44,276 nucleotides of DNA from Rhodobacteraceae bacterium Alg231-04 (GTDB lineage Bacteria; Pseudomonadota; Alphaproteobacteria; Rhodobacterales; Rhodobacteraceae): the NCBI GenBank assembly GCA_900143635.1, contig FREY01000021.1, positions 1-44,276 of the forward strand, in the 5' to 3' direction. Positions within the stretch are counted from its first letter, which is position 1; the number at the start of each line of letters is the position of its first letter. The translations under genes and the position numbers were made by a program. Positions 34,857 to 43,353 of the stretch are shown one piece after another. The notes under the pieces were generated by a model. The model did no database searches, was not told where the DNA came from, and saw only the letters and a program-made list of their open reading frames with translations.

Positions 34857-36374
34857 ATGGCAATTGCAGACCACAAGACCGGCACGCCGCTTTTCGACGG
34901 GCCGGAATGGACCTTTGAGCTGATGGAAAAGGCGCGCGACGCCATTCAGGATATCGCGCTCAACGATCTTGGGCTTGATGTCTATCCCAACCAGATCGAA
35001 ATCATTTCGGCCGAACAGATGCTGGATGCCTATTCCTGTGCCGGCATGCCGTTGATGTATCAGCACTGGTCCTTCGGCAAACACTTCGTGCGCGACGAAA
35101 CCCTGTACCGCACCGGGCGGCAGGGGCTGGCTTACGAGATTGTCATCAACTCCAACCCCTGCATCAGCTACAACATGGAAGAAAACACCATGGCGATGCA
35201 GACGCTGGTGATGGCGCATGCGGCCTTTGGGCATAACCACTTCTTTAAAAACAACTATCTGTTCCAGCAATGGACGGATGCGGCGGCCATCCATGACTAT
35301 CTGGCCTTCGCCAAGAACTATATTGCCGCCTGCGAAGAACGGTATGGTTTTGATGCGGTCGAAGAGGTGCTGGATGCGGCCCATGCGCTGCAGGCGCAGG
35401 GCGTTTTCCGCTACGGGCGACCTCCCAAACCGACGTTGGAAGAACAGCAGGCGATGCAGCGGGTGCGCGATGGCTATGAAAGCAGCCGTAGCGTGCTGGA
35501 TCTGTGGACCGACGCGACGCTGGGGCACAGCCCGGAGGAAGACCCCAGCTACGACGCAGATCGCAGCAGCCGCCAGAAGGCGATGAACCTGCCGCAGGAA
35601 AACATTCTCTATTTCCTGGAGAAACACAGCCCGGTTCTCGCGCCCTGGCAAAAGGAATTGCTGCGTATCGTGCGCAGCCATTCGCAGTATCTGTACCCTC
35701 AAAAGCAGACCAAGGTGATGAATGAGGGCTGCGCCACCTTTGTACATTACTACATTATCAACAAGCTGCACGATGAGGGGCGGATCACCCAAGGGGCGTT
35801 CATGGAGATGATGCACAGCCACACCAATGTGGTGCTTCAGCCGGAATACGACGACCCGCGCTATAGTGGGCTCAACCCCTATGCGCTGGGTTTTGCGATG
35901 ATGCAGGATATCTGCCGGATCTGCGAAAATCCAACGGATGAGGACCGCGATTGGTTCCCTGAATTTGCCGGAAACCCGGACTGGCGCGGGGTGCTGCGCG
36001 ATGCCTGGGCGAACTACCGCGATGAGAGCTTCATTCAGCAGTTTCTGTCGCCGCATCTGATCCGCAAATTCAAACTGTTCACTCTGGTTGATGAGGAGAC
36101 ACAACCGAACCTTGTTGTCGGGCAAATCCACAATCGGTCAGGCTACAAGGCGATCCGCAGGGATCTGGCGCAGTCCTATGACCTTGCTTTTCTTGAGCCG
36201 GACATTCAGGTGACAGACGCCGATTTGCGGGGTGACCGCGAGCTGAAGCTGACCCATACGGTGCGCGATGGTGTTCACTTGGATGAGGACGACAAAGAAG
36301 AAGTGCTGAAGCACCTTCGCCGTCTTTGGGGCTATGACGTTTCGCTGACAGCATCCGAGGCCAAACCGTCCTAA
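34857..36374 (+). CDS. spoVR: SpoVR family protein
   Basis: A 505-residue SpoVR-like protein, a family first named for spore cortex formation in Bacillus but common in non-spore-formers. Motifs: EWTFELMEKARDAIQDIALN, the MPLMYQHWSFGKHF block, MAHAAFGHNHFFKNNYLF, and KVMNEGCATFVHYYIINKLH. These conserved His/Glu residues may bind metal, but the reaction is unknown. The ATG at 34857 follows the yeaH stop by one base; an in-frame extension upstream lies within yeaH. It is the last gene of the prkA-yeaH-spoVR operon and converges on the MFS gene 25 bases further on. Confidence 0.93.
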   Translation: MAIADHKTGTPLFDGPEWTFELMEKARDAIQDIALNDLGLDVYPNQIEIISAEQMLDAYSCAGMPLMYQHWSFGKHFVRDETLYRTGRQGLAYEIVINSNPCISYNMEENTMAMQTLVMAHAAFGHNHFFKNNYLFQQWTDAAAIHDYLAFAKNYIAACEERYGFDAVEEVLDAAHALQAQGVFRYGRPPKPTLEEQQAMQRVRDGYESSRSVLDLWTDATLGHSPEEDPSYDADRSSRQKAMNLPQENILYFLEKHSPVLAPWQKELLRIVRSHSQYLYPQKQTKVMNEGCATFVHYYIINKLHDEGRITQGAFMEMMHSHTNVVLQPEYDDPRYSGLNPYALGFAMMQDICRICENPTDEDRDWFPEFAGNPDWRGVLRDAWANYRDESFIQQFLSPHLIRKFKLFTLVDEETQPNLVVGQIHNRSGYKAIRRDLAQSYDLAFLEPDIQVTDADLRGDRELKLTHTVRDGVHLDEDDKEEVLKHLRRLWGYDVSLTASEAKPS

Positions 36375-36399
36375 CCCTGCGACCTCTGTATCGCACCAG

Positions 36400-37719
36400 T
36401 CAACGTGGCGGGTGCAGCGGAAAATGGGGATGCAGGGTGTCGATCTCAACCACATGGGCGTGTTGGTCGCGGCCTTGCAGATGCGGGTGGTCGGGTGGCA
36501 AATCCGGATGGGCATGCGGCACCGAGGCGGTGTCCCGCGGCCATTGCCAAAGCGCGCCTGCTATCCCCGCAAGGGCCAGTAGCGGCAGGAGGGTCATGGC
36601 CACGGTCAGCCCAAACCGCACCATCAGCCAGCCAGCGAGCGGATATGTGATCAACCAGCAGGCATGAGAAAGGGTGAATTGCGCGGCGAATATCGCCGGG
36701 CGGTCGCTGGCGAGAACAGACCGGTTAAGCAAACGTCCGGCTGGTGTGAACACCGCCGAGTACCCCACACCGACCAGCGTCCACGCTGTTAGAATCACCG
36801 GTAATGAAGGGGCCACGGCACAAAGTGCGGCAGCGCCAAACATGGCTGCGACGGATATTGACGCCCCAATGGTCATGACCCGTCGGTCCCGGCTGCGGCG
36901 CAGGATGGCTGGTAGCGCCAGCGCCGCAATCATTGAGCCGCCGCCGAATGCGGCAAGTGCTAAGGCAACAAAGTTTTCATTGAGCCCAAGATCACTGCGG
37001 ATCACCACAACCGTATTCACCAGTACCATGGCGCCGGTTGCGGCCGCGGCAAGGGACAGGCCCAGCAGCCCGCGCAGGCGGGGGGTGTGCAGGTAAATCC
37101 GAATGCCGCGGGTGCTGCGCTCCCAGATATTGCGGCGCGGGCCGGGGGCAAGGGCGGGCAGGGCAACCGTTGCCACCAGCAGTGCCGAGGCGGCAAAACC
37201 TGCCGCTGTGCCAAAGAATAGTGTGCTGAAAGGGACAATCGTCAGCAGTGCTGCGGCAATTGCGGGGCTGGCAAGGCTTTCCAGATCATAGGCCAGCCGC
37301 GACAGGGACAGGGCGTTGGTATAGTCCTCTTCGTCAGTGACGATATCGGGAATGCTGGCCTGAAAGACCGGCGTGAAGCCTGCAGATGCGGCCTGAAGCA
37401 GAAAGATCAGGACGTAGATTTGCCAGACCTCTGTGACAAAGGGCAGGGCGAGTGCAATGGCCGCGCGGATCAGATCCAGCCCGACCAACCAGGCCCGGCG
37501 CGGCAGGCTTTGCGCCAGTGCCGAAGCGACAGGTGCAAGCGTGACATAGGCAACCATCTTGATCGTGAACGCAGTGCCGAGAACCGCCCCGGCTTGATCG
37601 CCGGCCAGATCATAGGCCAAGAGACTTAAGGCCACCGTTGCCAGACCGGTCCCCAGAAGGGCGACCACTTGCGCGGCAAAGAGGTGCCGGTAAGCACGAA
37701 GGCGAAGGACAGAAAGCAT
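36400..37719 (-). CDS. MFS exporter with a histidine-rich C-terminal tail
   Basis: A 439-residue major facilitator protein with 12 predicted helices (LFAAQVVALLGTGLATVALS opens helix 1), and a drug/metal-efflux-like first-half loop LPRRAWLVGLDLIRAAIALA. After helix 12 it has a roughly 38-residue cytoplasmic tail from residue about 402 holding nine His in motifs HAHPDLPPDHPHLQG, then DQHAHVVEID and TLHPHFPLHP. Such a tail suggests metal binding or sensing. I recall related MFS proteins with a similar His-rich end in other proteobacteria, but no function is assigned. The ATG at 37719 lacks a good ribosome-binding site. It stands apart from the bhc genes (191-base gap), so a link with them is not implied. 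Confidence 0.85.
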   Translation of the reverse strand: MLSVLRLRAYRHLFAAQVVALLGTGLATVALSLLAYDLAGDQAGAVLGTAFTIKMVAYVTLAPVASALAQSLPRRAWLVGLDLIRAAIALALPFVTEVWQIYVLIFLLQAASAGFTPVFQASIPDIVTDEEDYTNALSLSRLAYDLESLASPAIAAALLTIVPFSTLFFGTAAGFAASALLVATVALPALAPGPRRNIWERSTRGIRIYLHTPRLRGLLGLSLAAAATGAMVLVNTVVVIRSDLGLNENFVALALAAFGGGSMIAALALPAILRRSRDRRVMTIGASISVAAMFGAAALCAVAPSLPVILTAWTLVGVGYSAVFTPAGRLLNRSVLASDRPAIFAAQFTLSHACWLITYPLAGWLMVRFGLTVAMTLLPLLALAGIAGALWQWPRDTASVPHAHPDLPPDHPHLQGRDQHAHVVEIDTLHPHFPLHPPR

Positions 37720-37910
37720 GGGGCAGAGATACCTTTAAACACGTGTCACAACGTCAGTTTCTGCATGGATGACAGTTTCCTCAACTGCAAAATGCAATTG
37801 GCGATGCCGGTGTATGGCAGCCGGTCATCACGGGTTGCCACAGCGCCGACAGGATGCGCCTTGGGGGTTCCGGGCGCGACGGGTTTTGGCGCTCCGGTTT
37901 GCGGCTGGAG

Positions 37911-38720
37911 CTACCCGCCCAGAGCAGCGGTAATTTCACGCGCAGAACGGGCGGTGGCCAGTCCCAGTTCGTCCAGCTGACTGCCCTGAAAGCGGCTGCT
38001 GGGACCAGAAACCGAAATGCCTGCAATCGGGTGGCCGGCCGCGTCCAGAATGGCAGCACCGATGCAGGACATGCCTTCGTAATGTTCTTCGTGGTCGATA
38101 GACCAGCCGCGGATGCGGGTTCGGTCGAGATCGTCTCGCAAAGTCTCGGGCGTTGCCAGGGTCTTGTCCGTAAAGGAGGGCAGGCCGGAGTGCAGAAGTA
38201 GGTCGTCCACATCTGCTGCGTTCATGGCGGCAAGGATTGCCTTGCCGCTGCCAGAGGCGTTCATCGGGCAGCGGGACCCGGCCGTGAACATTGCGCGAAG
38301 CGGGCTTTTGGATTCCACCTGTCCAATAAAGACCACTTCGCCGCCGTCAGCGATCGACAGGTTTGCGGTCTCGCCGGTCTCTTCCATCAGGCGGCGCATG
38401 ACGGGTTGGGCGGCGTCCAGCAGGCTGGTGCGGCGCAGAAAGCCGGCGCCGGTTCGATAGGCCTCGATCCCGATGGCCCAGGTCTGATCCGCCTCGCTGA
38501 AATCCGCAAAGCGATGTTTTTGCAGCGTGGTCAGTATCCGGTGTGTGGTCGCGGTGGGGATGCCTGCCGTCATCGACAGGTCGGTGAGCGTGGTGGCCCC
38601 ACCGCGTCCGAGGGTGGTCAGCAATGACAAGGCGCGGTCAAGGGATTGCATCAGTGGCGCGCTGCTTTCGGTGAACTGGGACTTGGGGCGCCCCCTTTGT
38701 CGTTTCTGGTCCTGTGGCAT
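37911..38720 (-). CDS. bhcR: BhcR, IclR-family regulator of the beta-hydroxyaspartate cycle
   Basis: A 269-residue IclR-type regulator. The N-terminal winged helix is about residues 22-85 (SLDRALSLLTTLGRGGATTL, then MTAGIPTATTHRILTTLQKH). The C-terminal effector domain includes EETGETANLSIADGGEVVFI, CPMNASGSGKAILA and GWSIDHEEHYEGMSCIGAAI, typical of small-acid-binding IclR members. In Paracoccus denitrificans BhcR binds the bhc promoter and is released by glyoxylate. Here it is divergent from bhcA, with A+T-rich palindromes in the 209-base gap. The assignment rests on family plus location next to all four cycle genes. Confidence 0.9.
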   Translation of the reverse strand: MPQDQKRQRGRPKSQFTESSAPLMQSLDRALSLLTTLGRGGATTLTDLSMTAGIPTATTHRILTTLQKHRFADFSEADQTWAIGIEAYRTGAGFLRRTSLLDAAQPVMRRLMEETGETANLSIADGGEVVFIGQVESKSPLRAMFTAGSRCPMNASGSGKAILAAMNAADVDDLLLHSGLPSFTDKTLATPETLRDDLDRTRIRGWSIDHEEHYEGMSCIGAAILDAAGHPIAGISVSGPSSRFQGSQLDELGLATARSAREITAALGG

Positions 38721-38774
38721 GGGCGGGGGGTCCTCTTGATCGATTTTGAGAGCTTAGCAGGAATGAAAAAATTT

Positions 38775-38870
38775 TTCAAATTCTTGAATGCGCCTGCTGT
38801 GGGAAAATCAAGCCGCTGAAGTTACGCAGTTTTTCAAGAATATTCAAAAATGAAAAATGTTTTTGAAAAA
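38775..38870. promoter_or_regulatory. Candidate BhcR-binding palindromes in the bhcR-bhcA gap
   Basis: TTCAA-ATTC-TTGAA (38775-38788) is an exact inverted repeat. Further on, TTTTTCAA (38830-38837) and TTGAAAAA (38863-38870) are inverted arms around GAATATTC-containing A+T-rich DNA. All share the TTCAA/TTGAA half-site, in a gap far more A+T-rich than its surroundings. This suits a two-site IclR regulator; assignment to BhcR is inference. Confidence 0.5.
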
Positions 38871-38929
38871 ATTGCAAAGCGATGGGGATCAGGCAAAGTT
38901 AGGGAGCCAAGACAACAGGAGCTGGTGAC

Positions 38930-40096
38930 ATGACAGATCAAAATCCGGTGTTCATTCCCGGACCCACGAATATGCCCGACCGCCTGCGCCGGGCCATCCA
39001 GGTGCAAACAAGTGACCATCGCGCGCCGGACTTCGTGGAGATCTTTGCGCCGGTGCTCGAAGACACCAAGAAGGTGTTCGGGACGACAGACGGCAAGGTT
39101 ATCACCTTCCCTGCCAGTGGCACTGGCGGTTGGGAAGCAGCGATCACCAACACGCTGTCGCCCGGCGATAAGGTTCTGATTGCGCGCTACGGTGTCTTCT
39201 CGCATCGCTGGATCGACATGTGCCAGCGCCACGGGCTGGAGGTGCAAGTGATCGAGTGCGAATGGGGCACCGGCGCGCCGGCTGACAAATTCGGTGAAGT
39301 TCTCAGCGCGGATGCAGGCCGCGACATCAAGGCCGTGCTTGTCACCCACAATGAAACGGCGACAGGCGTGTTGTCGGATGTCGGTGCGGTTCGCAAAGCG
39401 ATGGACGGCGCGGATCACCCGGCGCTGCTGTTGGTCGACTGTGTCAGCTCGCTCGGCTCGATGCCCTTCGATATGGACGGCTGGGGCGTCGACATCGCGG
39501 TTTCCGGTTCGCAAAAGGGCTTTATGCTGCCCACCGGCATGGCCATTCTTGGCGTCAGCCCCAAGGCGCTTGCCGCTATTGAGACGGCCCAGCTGCCGCG
39601 CACGTTCTTTGATTTCCGCGATATGATGGCGGCCAACGCAAATGGCGGCTTCCCTTACACGCCGCCACTGCAGCTAATCCATGGGCTGTCTGAATCGCTG
39701 AAAATGCTGTTTGAGGAAGGTCTGGACAATGTTTATGCCCGCCACTTCCGCCTCGCCGAAGGTGTGCGCAAGGCAGTTGAGGCATGGGGTCTGAAACTGG
39801 TCGCCAAATCACCCGACCTTTATTCGGACTCGGTCAGTGCCATCTATGTCCCTGAGGGCTTTGACAGCAATGCGTTGGCCCAGCACGCCTTTGATGCCTA
39901 CGCGGTCTCCTTTGGCATCGGCCTTGGGGAGCTGAACGGCAAGGCTTTCCGCATTGGTCACCTCGGCTCGCTGACCGATGTGATGGTTCTGTCCGGCCTC
40001 GCCACCGTCGAGATGGCGATGAAGGATCTGGATTACCCGATCACTCTGGGCTCTGGCGTTGCCGCCGCTCAGGAATACTTCCGTAACTCGCGCTAA
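38930..40096 (+). CDS. bhcA: BhcA, aspartate-glyoxylate aminotransferase
   Basis: A 388-residue PLP enzyme of the class V (serine-glyoxylate aminotransferase-like) group. It transfers the amino group of aspartate to glyoxylate, giving glycine and oxaloacetate: the first step of the beta-hydroxyaspartate cycle. Motifs: FIPGPTNMPDRLRRAI at the N-terminus, PASGTGGWEAAITNTLSPGD (61-80), THNETATGV, and VSGSQKGFMLP with Schiff-base Lys196. AGGAGC precedes the ATG. It heads bhcABCD, divergent from bhcR. Sequence alone would allow serine-glyoxylate or alanine-glyoxylate aminotransferase; the specific call depends on the cluster. Confidence 0.92.
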   Translation: MTDQNPVFIPGPTNMPDRLRRAIQVQTSDHRAPDFVEIFAPVLEDTKKVFGTTDGKVITFPASGTGGWEAAITNTLSPGDKVLIARYGVFSHRWIDMCQRHGLEVQVIECEWGTGAPADKFGEVLSADAGRDIKAVLVTHNETATGVLSDVGAVRKAMDGADHPALLLVDCVSSLGSMPFDMDGWGVDIAVSGSQKGFMLPTGMAILGVSPKALAAIETAQLPRTFFDFRDMMAANANGGFPYTPPLQLIHGLSESLKMLFEEGLDNVYARHFRLAEGVRKAVEAWGLKLVAKSPDLYSDSVSAIYVPEGFDSNALAQHAFDAYAVSFGIGLGELNGKAFRIGHLGSLTDVMVLSGLATVEMAMKDLDYPITLGSGVAAAQEYFRNSR

Positions 40097-40109
40097 GAAG
40101 GGGTGAGCC

Positions 40110-41063
40110 ATGAGTTTCCCGACGTTTGATGATGTGGTTGAGGCGCATGACCGGATAGCGCCTTACATCCACAAGACGCCCGTTCTGACGTCCTCGTTTC
40201 TGAACGACCTGACCGGGGCGGAGCTGTTCTTCAAGTGTGAGAACTTTCAAAAGGCCGGTGCTTTCAAGGTGCGCGGCGCGTCCAATGCAGTGTTTGGCCT
40301 GAGCGACGAGAAGGCCGCCAAGGGCGTTGCGACCCATTCCTCGGGCAACCACGCGCTGAGCCTGTCTTATGCGGCCGGCCGTCGTGGCATTCCCTGCCAT
40401 GTGGTTATGCCGCGTACAGCGCCGCAGGCCAAAAAGGACGCGGTGCGTGGCTATGGCGGCATCATCACTGAATGCGAGCCCTCGACCACCAGCCGCGAAG
40501 AGACCTTTGCCAAGGTCGAAGCCGAAACCGGTGCCGAGTTTGTACATCCCTATAATGACCTGCGGGTCATTACAGGCCAGGCGACCTGTTCGCGTGAACT
40601 GGTCGGACAGGTCGAAGGGCTGGATGCAGTTGTGGCCCCGATCGGCGGTGGCGGCATGGTATCGGGCACCTGCTTGACGCTGAGCAATATCGCGCCGGAT
40701 GTGAAGATCTACGCCGCGGAGCCGGAACAGGCCGATGATGCCTACCGTAGTTTCAAGGCCGGGCACATCATTGCTGACGACGCGCCTGTCACTGTGGCAG
40801 ACGGCCTCAAAGTGCCGCTGAAAGACAACACATGGCACTATGTCTCCAACCATGTGACTGACATTCTGACGGCCAGTGAGGACGAGATCGTGGAGGCGAT
40901 GAAGCTGATCTGGAAGCGGATGAAGATCGTGATGGAGCCCTCATCGGCTGTGCCACTGGCCACCATCCTGAAGAACCCTGACGTCTTCGCTGGCAAGCGC
41001 GTGGGCGTGATCATCACCGGCGGCAACGTCGATCTGGACAACCTGCCTTGGATGCAGGGTTAA
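40110..41063 (+). CDS. bhcB: BhcB, beta-hydroxyaspartate dehydratase
   Basis: A 317-residue fold-type II PLP enzyme of the serine/threonine dehydratase family. It dehydrates erythro-beta-hydroxyaspartate to iminosuccinate. Visible are FFKCENFQKAGAFKVRGASN with Lys53, the substrate-holding HSSGNHALSLSYAAG, the Gly-rich phosphate loop PIGGGGMVSG, and VIITGGNVDLDNL. No regulatory ACT domain is present, as expected. AAGGGGTGAG lies just before the ATG, 13 bases after bhcA. Without the neighbours it would be called threonine or serine dehydratase; the full bhc cluster makes BhcB by far the best call. Confidence 0.93.
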   Translation: MSFPTFDDVVEAHDRIAPYIHKTPVLTSSFLNDLTGAELFFKCENFQKAGAFKVRGASNAVFGLSDEKAAKGVATHSSGNHALSLSYAAGRRGIPCHVVMPRTAPQAKKDAVRGYGGIITECEPSTTSREETFAKVEAETGAEFVHPYNDLRVITGQATCSRELVGQVEGLDAVVAPIGGGGMVSGTCLTLSNIAPDVKIYAAEPEQADDAYRSFKAGHIIADDAPVTVADGLKVPLKDNTWHYVSNHVTDILTASEDEIVEAMKLIWKRMKIVMEPSSAVPLATILKNPDVFAGKRVGVIITGGNVDLDNLPWMQG

Positions 41064-41075
41064 GGAGTTAGAGCT

Positions 41076-42242
41076 ATGAGCAAATCTGTGAATTTCGACG
41101 ACTTTGAAGTCGGCTATGACATCCCGGCGATCCCCGGCATGGATGCGGCGGACATTCAGACCCCGGCCCTGGTGCTGGATCTGGACGCGCTGGAGCGCAA
41201 CATTGTGAAGATGGGCGATTACGCCAAGGCGCACGGCATGCGTCACCGTGTGCATGGCAAGATGCACAAATCTGTCGATGTGGCGTTGTTGCAGGAAAAA
41301 CTGGGCGGCTCTGTCGGTGTCTGCTGTCAGAAGGTGTCCGAAGCCGAAGTTTTCGTACGTGGCGGCATCAAGGATGTTCTGGTGTCCAATCAGGTGCGCG
41401 ACGCGGCCAAGATCGACCGTCTGGCCCGCCTGCCCAAGTTGGGTTCACGCATCATCGTCTGCGTTGACGATTTGGCCAACGTGGCTGATCTGTCGGCCGC
41501 GGCCCAGAAACACGGCACCCAGCTTGAATGTTTCATTGAGATCGACTGCGGTGCGGGCCGCTGCGGTGTAAATTCGACCGGGGCCGTGGTTGAGATCGCC
41601 AAGGCGATCGAGGCGGCCGAGAACCTCAAGTTCACCGGTATTCAGGCCTATCAGGGCGCAATGCAACATATGGACTCTTATGAGGACCGTAAGGGCAAGC
41701 TGGACGTGGCAATCGCCATGGTGAAGGACGCTGTGGACACCCTGAAGAGCGAAGGCATCAACTGCGAGCTGGTCTCTGGCGGCGGTACTGGCTCGTACTA
41801 CTTCGAGGCAAACTCGGGCGTCTATAATGAGCTGCAGTGCGGATCTTATGCCTTCATGGATGCCGACTACGGCCGCATCCTCGACAAGGACGGCAAGCGC
41901 ATCGACCAGGGCGAATGGGAAAACGCGCTGTTCATTCTAACCTCGGTGATGAGCCACACCAAGGCTGACAAGGCCATCGTCGACGCAGGGCTCAAAGCCC
42001 AGTCTGTGGACAGCGGCCTGCCGACCGTCTTTGGCCGCGATGATGCGGTTGAATACCTTAAGTGCTCGGATGAGCACGGCGTGGTTGGTGACCCGGAGGG
42101 CGTGTTGAAGGTGAATGACAAGCTGCATCTGGTGCCGGGCCACTGTGACCCGACCTGCAATGTGCACGACTGGTACGTCGGTGTGCGCAATGGCAAGGTT
42201 GAAACCGTCTGGCCGGTCTCGGCGCGCGGCAAAGCATACTAA
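41076..42242 (+). CDS. bhcC: BhcC, beta-hydroxyaspartate aldolase
   Basis: A 388-residue fold-type III PLP enzyme of the D-threonine aldolase/D-serine dehydratase-like group. It condenses glycine with a second glyoxylate to form (2R,3S)-beta-hydroxyaspartate. The N-terminal alanine-racemase-like barrel shows IQTPALVLDLDALERNI and RVHGKMHKSVDVALLQ (HGKMHK at 60-65 holds the PLP Lys). The C-terminal DSD1-type domain has the metal site near the end: LVPGHCDPTCNVHDWYV, with His and Cys ligands. AAGGAGTTAGAG precedes the ATG. It is followed by a strong hairpin before bhcD. Confidence 0.92.
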   Translation: MSKSVNFDDFEVGYDIPAIPGMDAADIQTPALVLDLDALERNIVKMGDYAKAHGMRHRVHGKMHKSVDVALLQEKLGGSVGVCCQKVSEAEVFVRGGIKDVLVSNQVRDAAKIDRLARLPKLGSRIIVCVDDLANVADLSAAAQKHGTQLECFIEIDCGAGRCGVNSTGAVVEIAKAIEAAENLKFTGIQAYQGAMQHMDSYEDRKGKLDVAIAMVKDAVDTLKSEGINCELVSGGGTGSYYFEANSGVYNELQCGSYAFMDADYGRILDKDGKRIDQGEWENALFILTSVMSHTKADKAIVDAGLKAQSVDSGLPTVFGRDDAVEYLKCSDEHGVVGDPEGVLKVNDKLHLVPGHCDPTCNVHDWYVGVRNGKVETVWPVSARGKAY

Positions 42243-42266
42243 GGCCACCACTCACATCGGCCTACG

Positions 42267-42293
42267 GGCTGCGCGCAATTTGGGCGCGCAGCC
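42267..42293 (+). terminator. Strong hairpin between bhcC and bhcD
   Basis: GGCTGCGCGC and GCGCGCAGCC form an exact 10-bp GC stem with a 7-base loop, 24 bases after bhcC. No T run follows (ACAATTTC), so it probably reduces rather than stops transcription, or shields the 3' end of bhcABC mRNA. bhcD then has its own AAGGAAA ribosome-binding site. Confidence 0.55.
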
Positions 42294-42324
42294 ACAATTT
42301 CATTCTGACCAAGGAAATCCGGAC

Positions 42325-43302
42325 ATGAGCGACGGTCTGCTAATTGTATCTGAGGAGGTCTGCGCGAAAGTCGTGGACCGTGCCAGCGCCTTTACAGCGG
42401 TGGAGAATGTCTTTGGCGCCATGGCGCGCAATGACGCCTATAACTTCCCGGTGATCCGCGAGGCGATCGGCTACGCCGATGCGCTCTATGGGTTCAAATC
42501 CGGCTTTGACCGGGCTGGGAAATCTCTGGGTGTGAAATCTGGTGGCTACTGGCCGGGCAACATGGACAAGGGGCTGACCAATCACCAATCTACCGTGTTT
42601 CTGTTTGATCCGGACACCGGACAGCTGCAGGCGTTGGTTGGTGGCAACTACCTGACCGCGGTGCGTACTGCCGCCTCTTCCTCCGTGTCTATTGCCCATC
42701 TGGCCCGTAAGGACTCCAAAGTCCTTGGTATGGTTGGCGCTGGTCACCAGTCGACATTCCAGCTGCGCGCTGCTGCGGAACAACGCGACTTTGAAAAGGT
42801 CATCGCCTGGAACCCCCATCCAGAAATGTTGCCGCGCCTGGGCGCTGTAGCCGCGGAACTGGGCCTGCCATTTGAGGCGGTGGAACGCGAGCAACTGGGG
42901 GCTGAGGCGGATGTGATCATCACCATCACCTCTGCTTTTGAGCCACTCTTGAAGAAAGAGTGGATCAAGCCGGGCACTCATATTGCCTGCATGGGCACCG
43001 ATACCAAGGGCAAACAAGAAGTCGCGGCCGATCTGGTGTCTTCGGCTTCTGTCTTTACGGATGAGGTTGCGCAATCCATTTCCATCGGCGAGGCGCAGCA
43101 CGCCTTTGCCAGTGGTGCTGTCACCGAAGCCTCGATCACGCCGATCGGCAAAGTGATCAATGGCGATCATCCCGGGCGCGCCAGCGATCAGGAGATCACT
43201 CTCTTTGATGGCACCGGAGTTGGTCTCCAGGATCTGGCCGTTGCCAAAGTTGCAGCCCAGCTTGCGCAAGAGCAGGGGCTAGCTTCAGTCGTCACCCTGT
43301 AA
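42325..43302 (+). CDS. bhcD: BhcD, iminosuccinate reductase
   Basis: A 325-residue member of the ornithine cyclodeaminase/mu-crystallin family. It reduces iminosuccinate to aspartate with NAD(P)H, closing the cycle and regenerating the amino donor for BhcA. Visible: VGGNYLTAVRTAASSSVSIA, the Rossmann motif GMVGAGHQS (135-143), and the C-terminal ITLFDGTGVGLQDLAVAK. The ATG at 42325 has AAGGAAA upstream; an in-frame extension to 42115 runs through bhcC and the hairpin and is not real. It is the last gene, followed by a clear terminator. Confidence 0.92.
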   Translation: MSDGLLIVSEEVCAKVVDRASAFTAVENVFGAMARNDAYNFPVIREAIGYADALYGFKSGFDRAGKSLGVKSGGYWPGNMDKGLTNHQSTVFLFDPDTGQLQALVGGNYLTAVRTAASSSVSIAHLARKDSKVLGMVGAGHQSTFQLRAAAEQRDFEKVIAWNPHPEMLPRLGAVAAELGLPFEAVEREQLGAEADVIITITSAFEPLLKKEWIKPGTHIACMGTDTKGKQEVAADLVSSASVFTDEVAQSISIGEAQHAFASGAVTEASITPIGKVINGDHPGRASDQEITLFDGTGVGLQDLAVAKVAAQLAQEQGLASVVTL

Positions 43303-43326
43303 GCGGGCGGGTCAAACTGAAACAGG

Positions 43327-43353
43327 GGCGGTGCCAACAGGCGCCGCCTTTTT
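43327..43353 (+). terminator. Terminator of the bhcABCD operon
   Basis: GGCGGTGCC and GGCGCCGCC pair over 9 positions (one G-U) around loop AACA, followed by TTTTT. It begins 25 bases after the bhcD stop. This is a standard intrinsic terminator and should insulate the rrn promoter. Confidence 0.8.
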
